Source of the DNA: CBDCUC01 sp965222485
Lineage (GTDB): Bacteria; Pseudomonadota; Alphaproteobacteria; Rhizobiales; Hyphomicrobiaceae
Assembly: GCA_965222485.1 (NCBI GenBank)
Contig: CBDCUC010000030.1
Location: forward strand, 186,001-250,000
Reading direction: 5' to 3'
DNA length: 64,000 nt
The notes under the pieces are model-generated. The model was not told the DNA's origin. It made no database searches and worked only from the letters and a program-made list of their open reading frames with translations. Position 1 is the stretch's first letter. Each line of letters opens with the position of its first letter. The position numbers and the translations under genes are program-made. Below are positions 9,329 to 18,270 of the stretch, in pieces.

Positions 9329-11287
9329 TTGGTTGTGATTCAAAAACTGCTTTGTCTTGTGCTTCTTGTTGCAATTGAAGGCGCGCTTACTAATGCTCTG
9401 GCTGGCGAAATGCCGGCAGCTATGCACGTCGCACAAGCTGAGGTCGAGCCGGCGGACGCGGTGTTGGAGACGGCACCACCTGAAATCAAATGGCGTGTTG
9501 AGAATCCTTTTCGGTTTTTTGGCGATCCGGTGGATGTCACTGTGCATCGTGCAACTTATGATGCGCTTTCCGCGGCGGAACTGGATTCGCCTATCTTGTC
9601 TGCAGAGCGAGCGTTAGCATCGCGCCATACGGACGGCTGGGCTGCGGCTATGGCGGGGCATGTGTGCTGGGACAGCGACCGCAATCGTCACAAGTGTCCT
9701 GACGGCAAGGCCTACATCAAGCCGGAGTCGCACACGATCATCGCAGAGGTTTCCAACGTTCGCGATGCCGCGTTGGTGGAGTGCACCTGGCTGACTGCGC
9801 CTAAGGGTGGCAAGAAACTGCGTGGCCAATCCGAAAAACGAATGTGTGACGACCCCATTGCCCTCAGCATTCCTTATCCGCACGGGGCCATGATCGAGGT
9901 GGAGGTCGGTGGGCGTAAGATTGCGGCTACGACGGTTGAAGTTGAAGATCTTTTTATCGTTGGGATGGGTGACAGTTTTGGTTCTGGCGAAGGTAATCCG
10001 GATGAGCCCGTAAGGTTTTCGCGAGAACGTACTGCTGACTACGGTGCCTCTACGCCGCAGTTCAACCTTACCGGTTATCCGGCCCGCGTGGGGTCCTGGC
10101 AGCAAATTGGTGATGCCGCATTTATGAAGGCGAACGCACGTTGGCTCGACCAAGCCTGCCATAGATCGCTTTATTCGCACCAATTGCGTGTTGCGCTACA
10201 ACTCGCGATCGAAGATCCACACAGGGCTGTTACGTATGCGGGGTTTGCCTGCTCGGGTGCGGAAATAACGCGTGGGCTTTTTCTCCGGTACAAGGGCAAT
10301 GAATGGGTGCCCAATCCGCCGGACCTTTCGCAGATTTCCGCCGTTGCGGTGGCGCAGTGCGAAGGTGCGCGGGCACGTGAGCGCATTCTGCCGGAAGCCT
10401 ATCACATCAAGGGGCACATCAAGGATCTCAAAGGCGGGTTGGTCTTGCGTAAGTGCGACCGCAGACGCGCGCGCCGGATCGATCTTGTGCTCTTGTCCAT
10501 TGGTGGCAACGATATCGGTTTTGCCCGGCTTTTGGCCAACGCGGTGCTCTCCGACAAATCGAAGCTGAAAACGCTTGGCGGTTGGCTCGGGCAGGTTTAC
10601 GGGTCGGCACAGGCGGCACTGCAATTGAATACGTTGGACGAGCGCTACAAGGCGCTCAATCGTGCTTTGCACTACATCCTGCATGTACCGTGGAAGCAAT
10701 CGGACCGAATTATTCTAACTGGTTATCCCGGGATGGCGCTGCTTGGTGACGGTAGGCGTGTCTGCCCGAGCGGCCGGGCGGGCATGGAGGTTGCGTCCGA
10801 TTTCAACTTGAGTGCCAAACGCGCAAAAGAAGGTCTCAAGGTTGCTGACAAACTGCATGCGGTCATGGGCCGGAGCGCCCGTCGGCACGGGTGGTCGTTT
10901 GTCCAATCACATCGCCGGTTATTCAATGGTCGTGGAATTTGCGCCGGGTTCAAGGAAAGCTCTTTTTCGGTCGCCGATGACTTGCGGCTGCCCCGCCGGA
11001 TTGACGGCAAATGGGTGCCCTTCAATCCAGCCGAGTACCGGCCGTATACGTCCCGGCAGCGATGGTTTCGAACGCCGAATGATGCGTTTATGACCGGAAA
11101 CTTTCATGTATCGCGGTCATTGGCACAAAAGGTCTTGGAGTTAGAAAGCTTCTCGTACTTCCAGCTCTTGCTGGCATCGACCTATTCAGGTGCGTTTCAT
11201 CCCACCGCGGAAGGGCATGCGGCGATCGCAGACGCGGTGGCAGAAACGGCGCGCGCGGTCTTGCGCAAATACGGGCAGGGAGGCTAG
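9329..11287 (+). CDS. Large exported SGNH/GDSL-hydrolase-like protein
   Basis: A 652-residue protein with a hydrophobic N-terminal signal (about residues 1-25, ending near ALAGE), a unique region of about 180 residues containing four cysteines, and a GDSL-type domain. Block I is GMGDSFGSGEGN with Ser216; block III is LSIGGNDIGFARLL; block V is GAFHPTAEGH with His624. The aspartate usually three residues before the histidine is Gly621 here. The domain resembles secreted esterases/lipases acting on acyl or acetyl groups, possibly of envelope polymers; the substrate is unknown. The start is TTG 9329 or GTG 9335. It overlaps the convergent trmFO by 4 bases. Confidence 0.75.
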   Translation: MVVIQKLLCLVLLVAIEGALTNALAGEMPAAMHVAQAEVEPADAVLETAPPEIKWRVENPFRFFGDPVDVTVHRATYDALSAAELDSPILSAERALASRHTDGWAAAMAGHVCWDSDRNRHKCPDGKAYIKPESHTIIAEVSNVRDAALVECTWLTAPKGGKKLRGQSEKRMCDDPIALSIPYPHGAMIEVEVGGRKIAATTVEVEDLFIVGMGDSFGSGEGNPDEPVRFSRERTADYGASTPQFNLTGYPARVGSWQQIGDAAFMKANARWLDQACHRSLYSHQLRVALQLAIEDPHRAVTYAGFACSGAEITRGLFLRYKGNEWVPNPPDLSQISAVAVAQCEGARARERILPEAYHIKGHIKDLKGGLVLRKCDRRRARRIDLVLLSIGGNDIGFARLLANAVLSDKSKLKTLGGWLGQVYGSAQAALQLNTLDERYKALNRALHYILHVPWKQSDRIILTGYPGMALLGDGRRVCPSGRAGMEVASDFNLSAKRAKEGLKVADKLHAVMGRSARRHGWSFVQSHRRLFNGRGICAGFKESSFSVADDLRLPRRIDGKWVPFNPAEYRPYTSRQRWFRTPNDAFMTGNFHVSRSLAQKVLELESFSYFQLLLASTYSGAFHPTAEGHAAIADAVAETARAVLRKYGQGG

Positions 11288-12765
11288 CGAGATTGCGCGG
11301 CGGCCATCGTAGCGGTCTCGCTGTTCTCGCTTTCGATGACATTCGTGGTCCTTAGCCAATCTTCAATGTGCTGGATTGCGCGATGGGATATGGCGCGCTT
11401 TTTGGCTACGCCTCGTTGCTTTCCCTTTAAGCGGCGACCATCGGCATCGACTTTTGGAATTTCGTCAGGCGGCGGAAACAGCCCGTAGTTGATGTTCATG
11501 GGCTGGAAGGAATTCTTCGCATTGCTCGCTGCATCAGGCTCCGCAGCGAGGTGACCTTGTGTGATGTGCATAATAAGAGCGCCAAGAGCAGTGGTCGCCG
11601 GCGGTGGGCAGATTTCATTTGCAAGGGCCTGGTGCGCGGCAAAACGGCCAGCCAGAAGACCGGTTGCAGCACTTTCGACATAACCTTCGACACCGGTGAT
11701 TTGCCCAGCAAATCGAAGACGCTCGTCTTTTTGAAGTTGCAGCGAAGCGTTGAGCAATTTTGGAGAGTTGAGGAACGTATTACGATGTAGGCCGCCCAGG
11801 CGCGCGAACTGAGCCTCGGTCAGTCCGGGTATCATGCGAAAGACGCGGGCCTGTTCGGCATGCTTCAGCTTTGTTTGGAAGCCGACAATGTTCCATAGCG
11901 TCCCGAGCGCATTATCCTGACGGAGTTGGACAACGGCGTAAGGGCGTTCATCGTCACGGTGCGGGTTTCTCAAGCCAACGGGCTTCATCGGACCGAAACG
12001 CAAGGTTTCGCGGCCGCGCGCGGCCATCACTTCGATGGGGAGGCAGCCGTCGAAGTAGGGCGTGGACGCCTCCCATTCCTTGAACTCGGTTTTTTCGGCG
12101 GCAAGCAGTTCGTCAATGAAGGCGTTGTATTCGTCTTCGTTTAGTGGGCAGTTTAAATAGTCGGCGCCGGTGCCTGCGGGGCCTGGCTTGTCGTAACGTG
12201 ATTGGGCCCACGCAACGGCAAGGTCGATGCTCTCATGGTGCACGATGGGTGCGATCGCATCGAAGAACGCCAATTGGCCCACACCCGTGAGGTCGAGAAT
12301 GGCCTCGGCCAGTGCCGGTGACGTCAACGGGCCGGTGGCAATGATGACGTTATCCCAATCGGCCGGTGGCAGACCGGTAATTTCTTCGCGTGCAATCGTG
12401 ATCAAGGGGTGGCGTTCCAGCGAGGCTGTGACCTCTGCAGAGAAACCATCGCGGTCGACGGCCAGCGCGCCGCCTGCGGGAAGCTTATGTTTGTCTGCGG
12501 CTGCCATGATGAGTGATCCGGCGCGGCGCATTTCTTCATGCAACAGGCCGACGGCGTTGTTTTCCCAATCGTCGGAGCGGAACGAATTGGAACAGACGAG
12601 TTCGGCAAGGCCGTCGGTGTGATGGGCATCGGTGGCACGAACGGGTCGCATTTCGTGAATGACGACAGGTAGGCCATGGGATGCGACCGCCCATGCCGCG
12701 TCGGAGCCTGCAAGGCCGCCGCCAATGACGTGAACGGCTGCTTTTTCGCTTTTCGGAGTTTTCAT
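11284..12765 (-). CDS. trmFO: TrmFO, folate/FAD-dependent tRNA U54 methyltransferase
   Basis: A 493-residue flavoprotein that forms ribothymidine at U54 of tRNAs with methylenetetrahydrofolate. The N-terminal dinucleotide site is VIGGGLAGSDAAW. The conserved ELVCSNSFRSD segment includes the cysteine involved in folate/FAD chemistry. RGRETLRFGPMKPVGL, GQITGVEGYVESAATG and the C-terminal MNINYGLFPPP are also typical. Length and motifs are complete. The ATG at 12765 follows CGGAG on the minus strand. Confidence 0.97.
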   Translation of the reverse strand: MKTPKSEKAAVHVIGGGLAGSDAAWAVASHGLPVVIHEMRPVRATDAHHTDGLAELVCSNSFRSDDWENNAVGLLHEEMRRAGSLIMAAADKHKLPAGGALAVDRDGFSAEVTASLERHPLITIAREEITGLPPADWDNVIIATGPLTSPALAEAILDLTGVGQLAFFDAIAPIVHHESIDLAVAWAQSRYDKPGPAGTGADYLNCPLNEDEYNAFIDELLAAEKTEFKEWEASTPYFDGCLPIEVMAARGRETLRFGPMKPVGLRNPHRDDERPYAVVQLRQDNALGTLWNIVGFQTKLKHAEQARVFRMIPGLTEAQFARLGGLHRNTFLNSPKLLNASLQLQKDERLRFAGQITGVEGYVESAATGLLAGRFAAHQALANEICPPPATTALGALIMHITQGHLAAEPDAASNAKNSFQPMNINYGLFPPPDEIPKVDADGRRLKGKQRGVAKKRAISHRAIQHIEDWLRTTNVIESENSETATMAAAQSR

Positions 12766-12796
12766 GGGTGGACGTTAGCCTGCCCGTCTTTGTGTG

Positions 12797-13489
12797 TCAC
12801 GAGCTGTCATCACAGCGCTGTTGCTCCTCGTTCGCCGACGTGCTTGGCCCCTTGGCCGACTGTGTTGCATCTTCGGCAATCTCGCGGCGTGCCTGGGTTA
12901 GTATTTGCCAGGCGGAGTTGGTAAAAAGACCAGCCATGACAAAGGCAACGATGACGTCTGGCCATCCGCTGGCGCTGGCCCAGACCGATCCGGCGGCGGC
13001 GATGACAATCAGGTTTCCGATGGCGTCGTTGCGTGAACAAAGCCAGACGGAGCGTACGTTTGCATCTCCATCTTTGTATCGTACTAACAACAGAACGCTG
13101 ACGACGTTTGCGATGAAAGCCAGAGCCCCAATGCCCCCCATCAGTTCCGCGCGTGGCAGGCCGAGGTAAAAGACTTCAAAAATGGTTTTGGCGAAGACGT
13201 ATAGTCCCATCAAGAGGAGGCTGATGCCCTTGAAGATTGCCGCGCGTGCACGCACCGTTGCCGCGCGGCCGATCGCCCATAGGCTAAGTCCGTACGTGAG
13301 ACTGTCGCCCAGAAAATCGAGCGCGTCAGCTTCTAGCGCTCGTGATCCGGCGGCATGCCCGCCCCACATTTCGATGACGAACATGGTTCCGTTGATCAGA
13401 ATGACGGCCCAGAGCAGGCGCTGATAACGCTGGTCCAATCCGTCAAATGGTTGATCGCATCCGCACGAAGCTGCGGGGCCCATGGTCAT
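12797..13489 (-). CDS. Short cation diffusion facilitator (metal exporter)
   Basis: About 230 residues with six hydrophobic segments and no C-terminal cytoplasmic metal-sensing domain. The CDF signature appears in TM2 (N33, E40, then EADALDFLGDS with D55, D58 and D62) and in TM5 (CSRNDAIGN). The N-terminal SCGCDQP adds a cysteine pair. Such short CDF proteins are often paired with CadR/PbrR-type MerR regulators and export Zn, Cd, Co or similar cations. I prefer the ATG at 13489, with AAGGG about 10 bases upstream, over an in-frame start at 13537. It is divergent from the MerR gene and served by the promoter at 13560-13590. Confidence 0.85.
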   Translation of the reverse strand: MTMGPAASCGCDQPFDGLDQRYQRLLWAVILINGTMFVIEMWGGHAAGSRALEADALDFLGDSLTYGLSLWAIGRAATVRARAAIFKGISLLLMGLYVFAKTIFEVFYLGLPRAELMGGIGALAFIANVVSVLLLVRYKDGDANVRSVWLCSRNDAIGNLIVIAAAGSVWASASGWPDVIVAFVMAGLFTNSAWQILTQARREIAEDATQSAKGPSTSANEEQQRCDDSS

Positions 13490-13559
13490 GGCGTTAACCC
13501 TTTCGAATGAACCATTTTGGCGACGCCTTATCGCCATTTGGCAGCCTACATTGGTTCCT

Positions 13560-13590
13560 AGCCTAAATGCTCTAGCGACTAGAGGATCAA
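13560..13590 (-). promoter_or_regulatory. MerR-type promoter/operator for the CDF gene
   Basis: Read on the minus strand: a -35 TTGATC (13590-13585), then the perfect dyad CTCTAG-TCG-CTAGAG (13584-13570), then a -10 TAGGCT (13565-13560). The spacer is 19 bp, the overlong spacing that MerR-family activators correct by twisting DNA. The dyad resembles CadR/ZntR-class operators. It lies about 70 bases from the CDF start and 90 from the MerR start. Confidence 0.85.
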
Positions 13591-13680
13591 GAGATTTCTT
13601 ATTTGTTTCTGAGGCCCAGGTGATCGCGGCGGGCCACGTGGGTGTGACGGCGTTAGAAGAGCTGCAGCACGGGATAGTCT

Positions 13681-14136
13681 ATGAACGACGTTTCCATCGG
13701 CCAGTTGGCCGCCATGACCAGCGTAAAGGTGCAGACGATCCGCTACTACGAGAGCATCGGGTTGTTGCGCGAGCCGCACCGCACGGCCAGTAACCGGCGC
13801 GTTTACGGACAGGCGGATGTGCAGCGTTTGTCCTTTATCAGACATGCGCGGGAGTTGGGATTTTCGGTCAATGAGATTCGGTCGATGCTGGTGCTTCAGG
13901 ATCAGCCGCAGAGGTCTTGTACACAGGTTGACGACATTGCCCGCAGGCGGCTTGCGGATGTGGAGGACCGTCTCGTGCGGTTGAACTCCCTCAAAGTCGA
14001 ACTGCGCCGTATGATTGACCAGTGTGAGGGGGGCAGTATCGCTTCGTGCAATGTCATCGAGGCGCTTTGTGACCACAGCCAGTGCCTAAGTGATGACCAC
14101 GGCGGACCTGGCCGCGGCATCGGTAACCAGCAGTGA
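13681..14136 (+). CDS. MerR-family metal-responsive regulator (CadR/PbrR-like)
   Basis: A 151-residue regulator. The N-terminal winged helix contains TIRYYESIGLL and the wing R(RV)YGQADV; a dimerisation helix follows at about residues 83-115. Cysteines at 80, 115, 123, 130 and 135 (QCEGGSIASC and CDHSQC) suit a thiol metal site as in CadR/PbrR, which use a cysteine just before the dimer helix plus two after it. It probably controls the divergent CDF exporter through the 19-bp-spacer promoter. The metal cannot be read from sequence alone. ATG start with ACGGGAT upstream. Confidence 0.88.
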   Translation: MNDVSIGQLAAMTSVKVQTIRYYESIGLLREPHRTASNRRVYGQADVQRLSFIRHARELGFSVNEIRSMLVLQDQPQRSCTQVDDIARRRLADVEDRLVRLNSLKVELRRMIDQCEGGSIASCNVIEALCDHSQCLSDDHGGPGRGIGNQQ

Positions 14137-14233
14137 TCTCGTCAGAGATAACCGGGCGTGCGGCTCAAGTTGATGCGAACGGGGCTGCAAAGGTAGGTTG
14201 GGCCCACACTGCATTTCTTTTGGAGACCTGACC

Positions 14234-15358
14234 ATGATCCGATCCCGGCGCAAACTACTCGACGACGTTGTGCGCTGGCGCGAGGCCGGCTGGGTGACGA
14301 CAGAGGGCGAGGCGGCCATTCGCGCTGAAGTTTTGGAACGCGGGTCAGGCCTGAAGCTTGCTTCTGTGTTGTCAATCCTCGGTGTTGTGCTGATTGGGTT
14401 TGCCGCCATGAGTTTTGTCGCGGCGAACTGGCAGGATATGCCGAGGCTGATGCGTTTCGGTCTACTGGTGGCGGGGCTTTGGGGTGCCTACTGCCTTGCG
14501 GGCGGCCTCCTTTCCAGAGGACTTGACCTGTTTGCACATGCGGCAATCCTATTGGGGATCTGTCTGTTCGGTGCCAGCATCATGTTGATTGCGCAAATGT
14601 ATCACATGGATGGACATCCTCCTGATGCGGTTTTGACATGGTGGCTTGGTGCACTTTTGGCAGGCGTGTTGCTTCGCTCAAATCCAGCATTGGGACTGAC
14701 GCTGCTTCTTGTCGGGCTGTGGAGCGGATGGGAAACGGCGGTTAGCGAAAAGGTTCACTGGCCATTTTTGGCCGGCTGGGGTGCCGCAACGGCTGCCGTC
14801 ATCTGGAGACGATGGCGTCCGGGGTATTATCTTGCTGCCGTGATCATGAGTATCTGGGTGATCATGCTCGGATACCTTCTGATGGATGGACACGCGCATT
14901 CCCTCGTGCTGGCCGTGGGTCTTATAGCCTGCGGTGTTGCGATTGCATTGATGACTTTTGGGCCTGACCTGACCACCGGCCTGGGTCTGACGGAAGACGT
15001 GCACTATGGCGCCGATGTCGCATTGGAAGCGGGGATGGTTGTGTCGTTTGCCGCACTGATGGCGCTACAGTTTATCGAGAATCCTGGGCTCAACGGTTTG
15101 ATCGTTTTAGCTGTGCTTACCCTGGCGCTGCTCATTGTCGCTGTGGTCTGGGCGCTGCGCAACAAGCACAGTCGAGTCCTATGGCTCGGCTACGCCGGCT
15201 TCTCGATCGAAATCCTGTCGCTCTATTTCAAGACGGTCGGGACGCTGCTTGGATCGTCGTTGTTTTTCTTTATCGCGGGCCTCATTGTTCTGGCGCTGGG
15301 ATGGCTGGCGTTTCGGTTGCATTCGGGACGCGACCTCTTGCGGGGTGTTGGATCATGA
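14234..15358 (+). CDS. DUF2157 membrane protein
   Basis: A 374-residue protein. A soluble N-terminal segment (DDVVRWREAGWVTTEGEAAIRAEV) is followed by about ten hydrophobic helices. This is the arrangement of DUF2157 family proteins, of unknown function and commonly encoded just before a GDYXXLXY protein. The ATG at 14234 follows GGAGACC. Its stop overlaps the next start (ATGA), so the two products are translationally coupled and probably act together in the membrane. Confidence 0.85.
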   Translation: MIRSRRKLLDDVVRWREAGWVTTEGEAAIRAEVLERGSGLKLASVLSILGVVLIGFAAMSFVAANWQDMPRLMRFGLLVAGLWGAYCLAGGLLSRGLDLFAHAAILLGICLFGASIMLIAQMYHMDGHPPDAVLTWWLGALLAGVLLRSNPALGLTLLLVGLWSGWETAVSEKVHWPFLAGWGAATAAVIWRRWRPGYYLAAVIMSIWVIMLGYLLMDGHAHSLVLAVGLIACGVAIALMTFGPDLTTGLGLTEDVHYGADVALEAGMVVSFAALMALQFIENPGLNGLIVLAVLTLALLIVAVVWALRNKHSRVLWLGYAGFSIEILSLYFKTVGTLLGSSLFFFIAGLIVLALGWLAFRLHSGRDLLRGVGS

Positions 15359-16047
15359 GCATGGAACGGACTGCACCGACGCGAGGTATTTCGTCAGGTT
15401 CGTATTGGCCGCTTGTTATTCTTGTCGCTGCCGCGCAAAGCCTGGTGCTTGGTTACATGGTCTGGGATCGAGTTAGCCTGTTGACTTCAGGCCGCGAAGT
15501 CGTTTTGGACGTCATTCCGGTCGATCCGCGCAGCCTGTTTCGCGGCGACTATGTGATCCTAAATTATAAGATCTCGCGACTGGGCGGGGACGTGTTGAAG
15601 ACGCCCGTTAAACGTGGAGATCCGATTTACGTGACGTTGGCAAAGACTGACGGTGGGGAATGGTCTGCCGTCGCCGCCGCTCCTCTTTGGCCTCAGCAGG
15701 TCGGGGAGGGGGAGATTGTTCTGCATGGCACCGTCACCCGGTCATGGCAACCTGTGCGACGGGACGCTGGGGCGGATGCAAGCGGCAGTGGTGCTTCAAG
15801 CCCCTCCAGCGCGCCGACGGCTGATGAAACCACTCCAGCATCGCCACCAGCGAGAGCAACCCCTGTTGCGCGTGTGCGCTATGGACTTGAGAGTTATTTC
15901 GTGCCGGAAGGCGCGGGGTTGGAGCTGGAAAAGAAGGTAGCGGACCGGAAGATTCAGGCGGCTGTTTCGATCGATGGCAAAGGGCGAAGCGCATTGAAAG
16001 CGCTCATCGTGGATGGGAAACGGGTGCACGAGCAACCCTGGTGGTGA
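15355..16047 (+). CDS. GDYXXLXY-domain protein
   Basis: A 230-residue protein with one N-terminal transmembrane helix (about residues 15-35) and the name-giving motif GDYVILNY near residue 65. A proline/serine/alanine-rich linker lies around residues 140-165, followed by YGLESYFVPEGAGLELEK, the second conserved block of the family. The bulk is predicted to be periplasmic. Function unknown. The start ATG overlaps the DUF2157 stop by 4 bases. The linker looks like an insertion relative to the compact core. Confidence 0.85.
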   Translation: MSMERTAPTRGISSGSYWPLVILVAAAQSLVLGYMVWDRVSLLTSGREVVLDVIPVDPRSLFRGDYVILNYKISRLGGDVLKTPVKRGDPIYVTLAKTDGGEWSAVAAAPLWPQQVGEGEIVLHGTVTRSWQPVRRDAGADASGSGASSPSSAPTADETTPASPPARATPVARVRYGLESYFVPEGAGLELEKKVADRKIQAAVSIDGKGRSALKALIVDGKRVHEQPWW

Positions 16048-16298
16048 CGCACCAGGGGACTGGTAGGAGGCAAGCTTCGGCGGCGCGCCAGGCTGATGGT
16101 CAGTGGCTAGCATTCCTTGCTCTTGATGGAAGCCCCTTGCAGGCGCAACGCGGTGCTGCGGCATCATGTGTGGCACGTTTGCAGCGGCCCCCTCGGGAAA
16201 TCTCACGGCGTTGATTCATGTCGGGGCGACACGAGGCGAATTCTGGCAAGGTGAGATTCGTAATCCGAATTTGTTCAACACATTCCAAGAGGCATATC

Positions 16299-16646
16299 AT
16301 GGCCCTGAAGCGCATGAGTGCGGCGGTGTTTGCTGCCCTTGTCCTTGTTCCTTTTCCGTCTGCGCAGGCGGATGATACTGGTTTTGCCAGCATCCACGAC
16401 TGGCGCCGGGAAGGGCGAAAGACGTGTTTCACCGACCATTTCCATAGTGGCACGGGTTACGCAAAGTCGAAGAAGGCAGCATTGCGGCAAGCCATTATCT
16501 CCTGGAGCAGCTTCACGGCGACAGAGTACGGGTCCGATTGGGCGCGCTGGCGGCTTGCAAGCAGCAAGGGAAAGAGGTGCGACCGCACTGGCGGGGGCTG
16601 GGATTGCTACGTCGAAGCTCGTCCGTGTGCACGTGGGCGCCGGTAA
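16299..16646 (+). CDS. Small secreted four-cysteine protein
   Basis: A 115-residue protein with a clear signal peptide (cleavage after PSAQA, residue about 24). The mature part holds SKKAALRQAIISWSSFTATEYGSDWARW followed by KGKRC...GGGWDCYVEARPCARG, giving four cysteines that could form two disulfides. The W-x-x-F...EYG...C...C-x-V-x-A-R-P-C pattern recurs in small hypothetical exported proteins of Hyphomicrobiales; no function is known to me. The ATG at 16299 follows AAGAGG. Confidence 0.75.
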   Translation: MALKRMSAAVFAALVLVPFPSAQADDTGFASIHDWRREGRKTCFTDHFHSGTGYAKSKKAALRQAIISWSSFTATEYGSDWARWRLASSKGKRCDRTGGGWDCYVEARPCARGRR

Positions 16647-16748
16647 ATTGGGTAACCAAGTACGGTAGAGTTTGGTTGGCTGCAGTGGATGTGAAGTTTT
16701 TTGGTTTGTCGAGACGGGAATAGGGTCCTCTCTCCGACCCATGAAGAT

Positions 16749-16789
16749 AAAGCCAGCGCTCTGTTTTGAGCGCTGGCTTTTCTTTTTTT
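16749..16789 (+). terminator. Strong Rho-independent terminator
   Basis: A perfect 13-bp stem (AAAGCCAGCGCTC and its complement, 6-nt loop) followed by T-C-T7 on the plus strand. It lies 103 bases after the small secreted protein gene. A small GGGTC/GACCC hairpin at 16723-16740 precedes it. Confidence 0.9.
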
Positions 16790-16873
16790 GTAGGCATGCC
16801 GGTTCACGGAACCTATCGGTGTTCGGGGCGAGACCGGCAGACTCAAACCTTTCTGCAGGCGCAGACGGCGTGC

Positions 16874-17626
16874 TTATCGGCCAAGGAAGACCCGCGTCAG
16901 AATGCGCTTTAGGAGTGCCCAGCCCCACCGCATGACGACAACCCGGATTATCCAGCCCATTATGCCGCGGCTTTGAAAGCCGAGCGCCGCGCCAATGATG
17001 GACCGCACGATATTCCAGGCTAATCCGCCACTGGTACTGCCTGCACCACCGGGCGTGCGTCCTCCGCGACGGATGATGTCGGATAGATCGTCAAGCGGGT
17101 TGGAGGTGCGTCCTGCGGGAGAACGGGCGATTGTGTCCGGCGGCATGGGTAAAGGTTTGTGTCCTTCAAACGGGTCGCTTGTGACGCTTGCAACTTTGTT
17201 GAGGGCGGGTTTGGTTTGGCGGGACAGACCACCCATGAACATCGCAGCAATCAACGGGAGCAATTTCTTAATATCGTTTTCGCTGGCGCCTGTTTTGCGT
17301 GCCGTCCGAGCGGCGACTGCACGACTGGCGTCTTTGCTGCCTAGGATGTGTCCCAGGATTTTACTTCCGTCTTCTATTGTTGATGGCTGCTCCAGTGTTT
17401 CGGGTTCCTCAACGTAGCGTTCATGGTGACCGTCGGCGAGGGCACCGACAAGATCAGCGAGCCCACCGCGGGATAATGTCAGGCGTTCCAATGTTTCGGA
17501 CAGTTCGGTCGTGACCGAAGAGATGACACGCTGTGTCTGTTCGGCGCTCATGCCGACTTGAGGTGCCAGTTTTTCTGCCATTTGTTTGCTCTCGGCACTG
17601 GTGAGTGCATTGGCTATCTGCTGCAA
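16874..17626 (-). CDS. DUF937 domain protein
   Basis: A 250-residue protein. The first about 140 residues are the DUF937 (YidB-like) helical domain, with SKILGHILGSKDASRAVAART and IKKLLPLIAAMFMGGLSR. A Pro/Gly-rich linker and a C-terminal basic hydrophobic segment (IMGWIIRVVVMRWGWALLKRIL) follow and may anchor it at the membrane. The function of DUF937 is unknown. The start is a TTG at 17626 with a perfect GGAGG at optimal spacing; no ATG nearby competes. Its end faces the terminator at 16749-16789. Confidence 0.8.
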   Translation of the reverse strand: MQQIANALTSAESKQMAEKLAPQVGMSAEQTQRVISSVTTELSETLERLTLSRGGLADLVGALADGHHERYVEEPETLEQPSTIEDGSKILGHILGSKDASRAVAARTARKTGASENDIKKLLPLIAAMFMGGLSRQTKPALNKVASVTSDPFEGHKPLPMPPDTIARSPAGRTSNPLDDLSDIIRRGGRTPGGAGSTSGGLAWNIVRSIIGAALGFQSRGIMGWIIRVVVMRWGWALLKRILTRVFLGR

Positions 17627-18270
17627 GGTCTGCCTCCGTTCGAATCCTGGGCGTGCTTGTTTTTCGATTTAGGAAACTGCTTCACATGTTTCAGCCGATG
17701 TTCGCAATGCCGATTGCTGCATATCTGTTCTCAAAAAACGCTCCGATGGACGGTCGTTTTGCGCGGCGTGATTGTCTCTGCACATGCTGTGTCTCAATCT
17801 AGGACCGTACAATTCTGGCGCTCCTGGTCGCTGCGGGAATAAGGTCTTGCTGCCCCGCCACGCGGAGTCCTCACAACACTGTGTTGGCTCGATTGTGGCC
17901 AATTGATTTGGGTTCGCCGCTTTTTTGTTGTTTGATCAGTGATGTATCGGGATTTAAGAGGTGGCGCCGGTTGCCGCGAAAAGGTGTCGGTACGTGTGAG
18001 TCAGACGTTCTGCTGTTGCAGTAAGTCAAATGTGCAAGGCAAACCTCGAAAGGTTCGGCTGCACGCGGTTGCAGGCAGATGCGTGCGTGAACAACCCCAC
18101 GTCGACGTTCCTGTGGGTGGCGCGCAAAGAAGCGGATAAAATAAATGCGGTCGATTGTTCGCCCGTTCAGCGCGCAATCCAGGTTGATCGATTACACTTG
18201 TCGGCGGGATTGGTTGTCGGCGTGCGTCGCCGATACAATGCCAGCCCGTCTTAGGACACGGGAGAAGACA
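17627..18270. other. Long intergenic region between divergent genes
   Basis: About 640 bases between the DUF937 gene and the first Arg/Tyr-rich protein gene. Short frames are present but none has a plausible start and composition. Both genes need promoters here; I cannot identify them with confidence, and I see no RNA gene or repeat family. Confidence 0.4.

Noticed and set aside
9614..10183. 189-codon minus-strand frame
   Set aside because: Antisense to the SGNH protein, whose signal peptide and block I are unambiguous.
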